Shown: positions 56,281 through 64,000 of the stretch, one piece after another
Layout: each line of letters opens with the position of its first letter
Position numbering within the stretch: the first letter of the stretch is position 1
NCBI GenBank assembly: GCA_963971535.1
Contig: OZ020586.1
Coordinates: forward strand, 69,671,548-69,735,547
Reading direction: 5' to 3'
DNA from: Notolepis coatsorum
Taxonomy: Eukaryota > Chordata > Actinopteri > Aulopiformes > Paralepididae
Length of the DNA stretch: 64,000 nt
Translations under genes and position numbers: made by a program
Notes under the pieces: model-generated
What the model saw: the letters and a program-made list of their open reading frames with translations, nothing else
Databases searched by the model: none
Told to the model about the DNA's origin: nothing

Positions 56281-57000
56281 TGACTAAAAGTTGTTTCAAA
56301 CGGAAAAAAAACAGCTGGATGTAATTTTTGCCAAATCAGCATGGTTGTGAGTGTGAGCCTCTCACCTTTTACATAACTAGCATTGGCATGGATTGATTGT
56401 TTGGATCACTAGCATGGCTAACAAATGCAAATATAGTGTAGTCTGCTCCATTGTTCAGGATTACGTTTCTTTTTGCCACATTGATGTCACACACTGAGTC
56501 TGACGTGGACGAGAAACCTGTCTATAGTGCGTCTGCTGGGTTCTTATTGGCTACCGTTATTAAAGTGACAAGTTCTCCCATCCAATGTCACATTGCAATT
56601 ATCTGAGCAGACATTGATACTGATCCATACATAAACAAATGGGCCCCACTGCCAAAAATAAGAAACATGAATGGCGACATGTGTTCATTTTTGATACAAA
56701 GACTGTACCACTAGACCACAGATAAATACATGTTTTAATTGTTTTCACTGTAAAATGTTTGTTGATGTTGATGTAAAACAGATCTATATTCAGTTTACAA
56801 ATCTGAAAGTTCCAAATGGCATATATTCTATCTACAGATCATCTCTTCCAACAATGCATGTGAATATAGCCCTCATTTATATCGTAACAATCTGGGGCTT
56901 TAAAGCACAATCTTAATTTTCAAATCTACATTTACTTATCTACATGATCTTAATGTATTTATCTACAAATCCTTCCAATAGCTCTACAAAAACATGGTTT
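56281..57000. other. No gene seen
   Basis: AT-rich sequence between two minisatellites. No coding, RNA or repeat signal could be supported. Confidence 0.35.
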
Positions 57001-57004
57001 TGTA

Positions 57005-57935
57005 GGAATACCTGTTGTGCTAGCTTAACCCCTAGCTCTGACCAGAACTAATGTATCTGCTATGCTAGCTTAACCCCTAGCTCTGACCAGAACTAATGTA
57101 TCTGCTATGCTAGCTTAACCCCCAGCTCTGACCAGAACTAATTGACCTGATATGCTACCTTAACCCCCAGCTCTGACCAGAACCAATTTACCTGTTATGG
57201 TACAGTACCTTAACGCCTAGCTCTGACCAGAACTAATTGACCTGTTATGCTAGTTTAACCCCTAGCTCTGACACGTGATTTTTTCCCGTAGCCTGTGTGC
57301 GAATACGCTCTCTGATTGGCTAGCCGCGTACAGCGAAGACCCTCTCTGATTGGTTTAGCGCCGAAGGGTCTCTTCCGCCTAACCCTAACCCTAACCTTAA
57401 CCCTAACCCTAACTCTAAGCATAACCCACTTCGAAAGAGGGCCAAAGCATAACCACTTTGAAGCAGAGAATATATATGTACAAAGCGGAAGAGACCCTTC
57501 GGCGCTAAACCAATCAGAGAGGGTCTTCGCTGTACACGGCTAGCCAATCAGAGAGTGTCTTCGCACACATAGGCTACGGAAAAAAATTACGCAGCTCTGA
57601 CCAGAACTAATGTATCTGATATGCTAGCTTAACCCCTAGCTCTGACCAGAACTAATTTACCTGATATGCTAGTTTAACACCTAGCTCTGACCAGAACTAA
57701 TTTACCTGATATGCTACCTTAACGCCTAGCTCTGACCAGAACTAATTTACCTGTTATGCTAGCTTAACGCCTAGCTCTGACCAGAACTAATTTACCTGTT
57801 ATGCTAGCTTAACGCCTAGCTCTGACCAGAAATAATTTACCTGTTATGCTAGTCTAACCCTTAGCTCTGACCAGAAATAATTTACCTGCTATGCTAGCTT
57901 AACCCCTAGCTTTGACCAGAACTCATTTCAAAACA
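57005..57935. repeat. 45-bp minisatellite split by a transposon
   Basis: The unit ACCAGAACTAATGTATCTGC plus TATGCTAGCTTAACCCCTAG plus CTCTG is about 45 bp. Copies run from 57005 to 57272 and from 57593 to the gene 4 stop codon, so part of the array is probably gene 4 3' UTR. The insertion between is 57273-57592. Confidence 0.9.
57273..57592. mobile_element. Long-TIR element with 9-bp duplication
   Basis: 320 bp, with inverted arms of about 100 bases (TTTTTTCCCGTAGCCTGTGT ... inverse; CTTCGGCGCTAAACCAATCA inverse). AGCTCTGAC flanks it exactly at 57264-57272 and 57593-57601. The centre carries (CCCTAA)n-like repeats (57377-57412). Long TIRs with a 9-bp duplication suggest a Mutator-like MITE. 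Frames on both strands with the same first 21 residues reflect the inverted repeat. Confidence 0.85.
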
Positions 57936-57936
57936 C

Positions 57937-58934
57937 TCACAGCTTCCCAGTACTACACTTGTGCCTCTTCTTGTTTGAACGCTGAATGAAACTCTTTCCG
58001 CAATCATTGCATCTGTGCGGTCGCTCTCCCGTATGGAGCATCATGTGTACTTTCAGATGTGCCGTCTGAGTAAATCCTTTGTGACAAACCGTACAGCTGA
58101 ACGGTTTCTCTCCGGTGTGAGTTCTCATGTGGCATTCGAGAGCCTGATGTGAAGTGAACGCTTTACCGCAAAACTTGCACAACCTGTGAGCTTGAAGGTG
58201 AATCCTCAAACCCTCTTTGGATCTGAGCTGCTCGCCACACAAACCGCAAAGGAACTGTGCGTCACTGGAATGGACCTTAAGATGGTTCATTAAGCAACGC
58301 CTCGTGTGAAAAGAGCCTCCGCACACTTTGCAACCAAAAGTTCTAGATGAATGTTGGATTTTAAATTTCAGTTTGTGGGGTATATCTATAGAGCTCTTGA
58401 ACTGCTCACTTAAAGATAAACTTTGTCCTCTCACAATTTGAGTCTTTGTTGATTGTAGTGTCTTTAATCTTGACTGAGGTTTCCAATCATCCTCCATGTC
58501 ATCAGTCTCAGTTCCAGAACAGTCTGAAGAGAGGATCAGGACATCTGTATTTGGTTCTAAATCACCAGCTGGATCCAAGTTACTGGCTGGTTCTGATAGT
58601 CCACAGTCCTCTCCATCAGGTTCTGTTTTCATCTGTTCAGTTGAGGTGCTGGCTACAGGCTCTGCCTCTCTATTTTCCTGGGTCTGGGTTTGTTTAAACC
58701 ACGAGGAGTGAGGTATCTCTTCATCATGTTCACTCTTCACAAGGACAGGACTAGATGTCAAATATATGATATCAGCCTCCAGATCTTGAAGCTGCTCTCC
58801 CTCCTCACTGGTCCAGAGTACCTCCTGTTCCGCTTTAATCTGTAGGGGCTCTGGCTCCTCCTGGTCCAGACTGGGGCTCCTCTCCTGCTGCTCAGGGGGA
58901 ATCTTCTCTTCACAGACAGAGAGCTGTGGGGGGT
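57937..58934 (-). CDS. C2H2 zinc-finger terminal exon, 5 fingers (gene 4)
   Basis: Terminal exon with acceptor at 58935-58936 (CTCCCTCTAG|ACC), phase 1 (first codon completes as Asp), 331 residues. It opens with the linker P-P-Q-L-S-V-C-E-E-K-I-P-P-E-Q-Q-E-R. Then come S-P-S-L-D-Q-E-E-P-E-P, I-K-A-E-Q-E and a second acidic part with P-D-G-E-D-C-G. This is the classic teleost zinc-finger linker; I-K-A-E-Q-E and V-K-S-E-H-D resemble sumoylation sites. Five fingers follow; the second has the irregular C-G-L-C-G-E-Q-L form seen in genes 2 and 3. The last ends R-H-K-C, so its final His is Cys. It is shorter than genes 2 and 3. The 5' exon is not found before 64000. Confidence 0.9.
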
Positions 58935-58939
58935 CTAGA

Positions 58940-59182
58940 GGGAGAATAGAATAGAAGTACTTTATTGAGGGAAATTCAGCACCACAGATTGCTCACAATT
59001 TAAGTAGTCAAAAGTCAAGAATAAGAATACACAGTCAGATATATACATTATAAATATGTAGGAGTAAAGATTGTAGAAAATAATATTAGAATTAAACAAC
59101 TTCACTTTGTTATTTCATGCAGTAACTAACAACGCAAGTAGACCGGCACAGTGTCCAATATAGTATTAAAGTAAGTTACACT
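58940..59182 (-). other. Intron start of gene 4, with LINE tail
   Basis: 58950-59010 (AATAGAAGTACTTTATTGAGG) looks like a reverse-oriented LINE 3' terminus. Nothing else is recognised. Confidence 0.4.
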
Positions 59183-59186
59183 TTAA

Positions 59187-59778
59187 AGGGGACATGCATT
59201 GCTATTCCTTGCACTATTCGGGCAACTTTACACAATTCCTGAGAGTCTATGGAACACATCAGAAAAATTCATTGTTTTATATTTTTGATCAAGTACTCAA
59301 AAGCATATTTTTCAGCCTCAGGATTTCAGGATATTTTTGGATGGGCTCCGCCCATAAGTGCTTTGAGTGAGAGTCACCCACAGTCTGCGACTGGCAGACA
59401 GAGAGTGAGATAGAGAGAGAGAGGGGGGGAGAGGGACACGGAGCATAAAGTTATCTCTCCACTGCGCGGTCCAGGTTGTGTGTGTAAATGCTGCGTGTGT
59501 TTGTGTTTCACACACTCCTGCACCGCGGTCCCTCTCTCTCTCTCTACCAGGGAGAAGCCCTGCGCGTCAAATGCGTGTGTGTTTGTTCAGTGCTATATTC
59601 ACGTCAGCAAAACTGTCAAATCAGAACAGCTTAGTTGAGTGAGGGAAGATCTCGTGAACTTGAGACTAGACTGGTGAGTCAATATGGTAATTAGAGACAC
59701 AGACCCATTGTAACTAACCTCTATTGCTATAAAAGAATGCTAAATACTGGAAAAAGCCATCTATAATGCATGTCCCCT
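59187..59778. mobile_element. TTAA-flanked MITE, copy 1
   Basis: TTAA at 59183-59186 and 59779-59782 brackets inverted termini AGGGGACATGCATT. It shares CACAATTCCTGAGAGTCTAT and ATTCATTGTTTT blocks with 60682-61111. Confidence 0.85.
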
Positions 59779-59812
59779 TTAAGTCAGTGCACATACACTG
59801 GGTCATGGAGTA

Positions 59813-60645
59813 GGGTATATCTGCAGAGCCGCAAGCCCAACGTCTGGGCAGGGCTTCGGGGCTTGTACTCTGTTTGAGGCGGGGCTTCGGGGCTTGTACT
59901 CTGTTTGAGGCGGGGCTTCGGGGCTTGTACTCTGTTTGACTGTGCGTGGGCGGGGCATCGGGGCTTGTACCTTGTCTTGTTTCCTGTAAAACCCGGAAGT
60001 AGTCAGTTTGTGCTGTTTATTTTTAACCCCAACCTTAACCCTAACCCCAGTGTTGCGTTCCTCATATCAACACTGATTGCACGCACGCTAATGACGCCAC
60101 GTGCACGCGCGCTCCCGCATAAATGTTCCCTCGCTTAAGCACAGACTAAAGACAATGCCTAATTGCCTCTACGAATGGAATGTAACACATTTCATTCACA
60201 AGTTCTGTGTGAATGTATCTGAGAACGTATTTAACACACCCGACGACCGGCGCTATTGATATGCAAAGTAGCCCAGGTGGGTACTTAATAGAGTTGGCGA
60301 GTGCAGCACATTCCTGTGTGCACGCGCGTGCTGTGCACACGCTTCTGCTCACAAAACTTTGGCTGCACTGCGTGCAACCCCATCCCATGAGGAACGCATC
60401 ACTGCCTAACCCTAACCCTAACCTTAACCCTAACCTGCAACACGGAACACAGAAATGCAAATGCTGTCGAGTCCTCATACTGCTTGTAAAAATAAACAGC
60501 ACAAACTGACTACTGCACAGTCAAACAGAGTACAAGCCCAAATGCACAGTCAAACAGAGTACAAGCCCCGAAGTCCCGCCTCAAACAGAGTACAAGCCCC
60601 GAAGTCCCGCCCAGACGTTGGGCTTGCGGCTCTGCAGATATACCC
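59813..60645. mobile_element. Long-TIR element with subterminal repeats
   Basis: It starts GGGTATATCTGCAGAGCCGC and ends with the inverse, TA outside both ends. The left arm holds three tandem GGCTTCGGGGCTTGTACTCT copies; the right arm holds matching inverse copies. A second inverted pair lies further in (AGTCAGTTTGTGCTGTTTAT). Telomere-like CCCTAACCCTAAC stretches sit at the inner edge of each arm (about 60030 and 60410). No transposase. Confidence 0.8.
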
Positions 60646-60681
60646 TATTGGGGTCATGGGGCATGAGTGCTTATGGTTTAA

Positions 60682-61111
60682 AGGGGAACTATTTTACTAT
60701 TTCTTTCACTATTTGGGCACTTTTACACAATTCCTGTGAGTCTATGGAACACCTCTGTAATATATATATTTTTTTTATTCATTGTTTTGTATTTCTAATC
60801 AAGTCCTCAAAAACAGCATTTTTCTACCTCAAGATCTCGAGCTGTTTTGAGCCTGGGCTCCAGGTCCAGGTCCAGCCACTGTGTGCAGCTCATCCTGCAC
60901 CTCTCCATTATCATGCAGCGGTGTCTTTCTGACATCACAAATCATCACATTTTCAAATGACTCAGTTCAGTGAGGGTGAATATTGTGAGAGGAGAATTGG
61001 AAGAATGCGCCAATATGAGAATTTTGAGACATAGATCATATTAATATAAGTTCACATAGCTAGGAAACAATGCTAAACACTCAAAAAGGCCATTTATAAG
61101 ATAGTTCCCCT
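60682..61111. mobile_element. TTAA-flanked MITE, copy 2
   Basis: TTAA at 60678-60681 and 61112-61115 brackets inverted termini AGGGGAACT. Same family as 59187-59778. Together they bracket the element at 59813-60645. Confidence 0.85.
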
Positions 61112-61316
61112 TTAAGCCACTAGGGGAGCCCTGGGCAAGAAAATGTCACTGTCCCTCAGATAACAGACATAACTAGGGGGGTCAGGGGGCATGCTCCATG
61201 TGAAGAGAATATTTATTTAAAATATATATTTTTTAATAATAAAACTAAAGGTAATACTAATTTCTAGGGTCTTTTGGTGAAAGATATGTGGCAAAATGGG
61301 GCTGCTATACTTCAAG

Positions 61317-61640
61317 GGAGGGGACCAGAGAGGCACTTGAGCTGACCAGGGAGGCACTTGAGCTGACCAGAGAGGCACTTGAGCTGACCAGAGAGGTACT
61401 TGAGCTGACCAGAGGGGTACTTGAGCTGACCAGAGGGGTACATGAGCTGACCAGAGGGGTACATGAGCTGACCAGAGAGGTACATGAGCTGACCAGAGGG
61501 GTACTTGAGCTGACCAGAAGGGTACATGAGCTGACCAGAGGGGTACATGAGCTGTCCAGAGGGGTACTTGGGCTGACCAGAGGGGTACATGAGCTGACCA
61601 GAGGGGTACTTGGGCTGACCAGGGAGGCACTTGGCCACTC
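61317..61640. repeat. 21-bp minisatellite, about 15 copies
   Basis: The unit GAGCTGACCAGAGGGGTACT(T) has a period of exactly 21 bases (7 codons), so several frames on both strands stay open through it (heptads such as L-T-R-E-A-L-E, or S-A-Q-V-P-L-W). With no codon-use or domain support, this is a repeat and not a gene. Confidence 0.92.
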
Positions 61641-61679
61641 AAGTGCCCTCTGGTGTGACATTAGGGCATGGACATAAAA

Positions 61680-61845
61680 TACAGAGTTATATAAAAAAGA
61701 AGCAGTGACATGTTTGTTTCAGGCTGCCATTAAATACTTGAACCTGAGAGTGCTGGTCTAGCTTCACTGCTTCTTTTTTATATAATACTTAATGGGATTT
61801 CAGCACCCAGTGTCGAATCTTGAGAGCGCGGTCTAACTTGACATA
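61680..61845 (-). repeat. Dispersed repeat, copy 2
   Basis: Reverse complement of the repeat at 7150-7345, sharing the CCTGAGAGTGCTGG, CAGCACCCAGTGTCGA and GAGCGCGGTCTAACTTGAC blocks. Confidence 0.6.
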
Positions 61846-61849
61846 AAAT

Positions 61850-62183
61850 ACAGAGTAAAATAAATTAAAAATATAACATAGTTAGAAACATAGTATAAAC
61901 AGAAAATTAAAGGCAACAGCACAAGAAAAAAATAAAATCACAGAAAAATAAAAACAACAAGCTAGCAATCAAAGGCCTTTTTAAACAGATTTAAAATAGT
62001 CCAGGCTCTGTGGTGCCCTCAGCTGGATGGGGAGGCTGTTCCACAGGCGTGGTGCAGCTGAGCAAAGCAGTTTGTGTGTATTATGGTGCCTTTGAGTGAC
62101 AGGGACATGCCACTACTTTGAGTGTATTATGGTGTCTTTGAGTGCTAAGTGGCAGGGACATGCCACTAGTTTGTGTGTATTAT
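61850..62183. other. No gene; repeat-like
   Basis: 62035-62180 holds GGGGAGGCTGTTCCACAGG and two copies of TTTGTGTGTATTATGGTG-like words with GGCAGGGACATGCCACTA. The sequence is repetitive; the family is unknown. Confidence 0.4.
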
Positions 62184-63175
62184 GAATGAAAGATCTTTAT
62201 TGTCATTGTCACAATGGTACAACGAAATAAAAAAATGCAGCCCTAGGTGCTAACACAGAGTCCTAGATAATAAAAACAGTCCTAAAACACAGTATTAAAA
62301 TAATAAAGACAAGAGTGAGACATAATAGACATAAACAGGGGGGGTATAAAAGAAAATTGCACTATTCCCTTGGTGTTGTGTGTGCGTGGAGGGGGGGGGG
62401 GGATTGTTGTTTTACATTTTAGCTGAGTTTAGTGCACTTATGGCCCTGGGATAAAAACTGAACTTATATCTGTTAGTCCAGGTGGGCATGACGCTGAAAT
62501 GCCTGCCCGAGTGCAGCCGTATGAGGTGTTTGTTGCCAGGGTGGTGTGGGTCCTTAGGTATTTTCACTGCTCTTCCAGTGAGGGGAGAGGGCATCCGATG
62601 ATTTTTTGGGCCGAGTTGACGACCCTGAGTATTCTCAGGAAGTAGAGTCTCTGTTGTGCCTTCTTCACGATCGCCTTGGTGTTGGTTCTCCAGGTCAGGT
62701 CATCCTCCAGGTGGACGCCCAGGAATTTGATGACTGAGACTCTCCACGCATCCCCCGTCGATGTACTGGGGCTGTATGTCGGTCTTCTTCCTCCTGTAGT
62801 CCACGATCATCTCCTGGGTTTTTAGCTTATTGAGCTGCAGGTTGTTAGTTTTGCACAGCTGCTCTACCTCATTGCGGTACGCGGTCTCGTCACCTTTTGA
62901 GATACAGCCCACCACGGTGGTGGTGTCGTCAACAAACTCGATGATGGCGTTGCTGGGGTGGACTGCGGTGAAGTCGTGGGTGTAAATGGAGTAAAATAAG
63001 GGACTCCGCACACAGCCCTGGGGGGATCCGGTGCCGAGGCTGATGGCTGTGGAGGCCTATCCTGACCCTCTGGAGGCGGTCAGACAGGAAGTCCTTGGCC
63101 CACAGGCAGAGGGGGTGGTTTAGTCCAAGATCTAGGAGTTTGGGCACTAGTCTGTCATAGTCTGTAATATAAATA
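62184..63175 (-). mobile_element. Rex-like LINE, longest copy (reverse)
   Basis: The minus strand encodes, across frameshifts, D-Y-D-R-L-V-P-K-L-L-D-L-G-L-N, then F-L-S-D-R-L-Q-R-V-R-I-G, then F-V-D-D-T-T (the reverse-transcriptase x-x-D-D box), then the K-T-Q-E-M-I-V-D-Y-R-R-K-K block. The tail is the same GACAATAAAGATC end as 31503-32366. It lacks the endonuclease domain. Frame breaks near 62700 and 63000 mean it is dead. Confidence 0.85.
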
Positions 63176-63737
<562 letters not shown>

Positions 63738-64000
63738 GTCTGCAACAGCGGGGGAGTCAGACTGAGAGAGAAGCAGCGCTGTTTTAAGTGAGCATGGTCT
63801 ATTGAATTGATTGATTGGTTGATTGCTAATTTTATTACTGTACCCCTGGTTTCCAACTGGTTAAGTTTAGGCTAAAAGAAATAAATAAAAAAATAGGGCG
63901 AAGAAAACGTTTTTTTCCTATAGGGCAAAGAAAACGTTTTAATTTGTTTTACCTACTTTATATAGAAGCATCTAAGAATGAAGTTCTATGGAAAGTAGGT

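Noticed and set aside
57377-57430. True interstitial telomere tract
   Set aside because: Only a few imperfect CCCTAA units, inside a transposon; similar short tracts at 60030 and 60410 are also transposon-internal.
57316-57547. Overlapping 75-residue frames sharing the same N- and C-terminal sequence
   Set aside because: Mirror translations of the TIRs of the element at 57273-57592.
55876-57935. CRISPR-like arrays
   Set aside because: Regular repeats without unique spacers, in eukaryotic DNA; they are minisatellites.
61217-61642. 141-residue frame and other long frames over the 21-bp array
   Set aside because: The period is a multiple of three, so frames stay open on both strands automatically. 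No domain, start context or splice support.

Overview
The window reads as eukaryotic nuclear DNA from a ray-finned (teleost) fish. It has no operons or bacterial-type genes. The only credible host coding sequences are C2H2 zinc-finger exons with teleost-type N-terminal linkers (proline/glutamine-rich start, then a P-D-G/A-E-D-C motif). Almost everything else is fish-type repeat DNA: tRNA-headed SINEs, Rex/RTE/L2-like LINE 3' ends, a DIRS tyrosine-recombinase retroelement, hAT elements with 8-bp target duplications, TTAA-flanked elements, a Harbinger transposase, two elements with 9-bp duplications, minisatellites and a long (CA)n tract.

Host genes. All lie on the minus strand. Three terminal zinc-finger exons are present (13349-14370, 8 fingers; 24502-26201, 16 fingers; 57937-58934, 5 fingers). 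Three short 5' coding exons (6229-6514, 17667-17952, 53003-53252) alternate with them. Each 5' exon ends in phase 1 and each terminal exon begins in phase 1 with a good acceptor. The simplest reading is a tandem cluster of four genes. Gene 1 has its 5' exon at 6.2 kb and its fingers off the left edge. Gene 2 runs from the 17.7-kb exon to the 13.3-kb fingers. Gene 3 runs from the 53-kb exon to the 24.5-kb fingers. Gene 4 has its fingers at 57.9 kb and its 5' exon off the right edge. Every 5' exon carries the same helical motif twice, 31 residues apart. Upstream of each start lie TTCCGG and CCACCTG in the same order. The proteins are expected to be nuclear sequence-specific DNA-binding proteins; targets are unknown.

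Mobile DNA, left to right. 0-5 kb: a SINE inserted in a tandem repeat, two related hAT-like elements and a second SINE. 5.4-13.1 kb: retroelement 3' ends and two hAT elements. 15-17.7 kb: LINE fragments, one nested in another. 19.1-22.7 kb: a decayed DIRS element split by a 1.26-kb palindromic insertion. 26.4-52.9 kb: the presumed 27-kb intron of gene 3, almost wholly nested transposons. 53.9-64 kb: LINE tails, minisatellites (one split by an element with a 9-bp duplication), a Rex-like LINE and (CA)n.

Limits. Splice pairings rest on phase, strand, order and motif, not on transcripts. Element family names rest on target-site duplications, terminal motifs and remembered protein motifs, not on a database search. 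Decayed elements have approximate ends.
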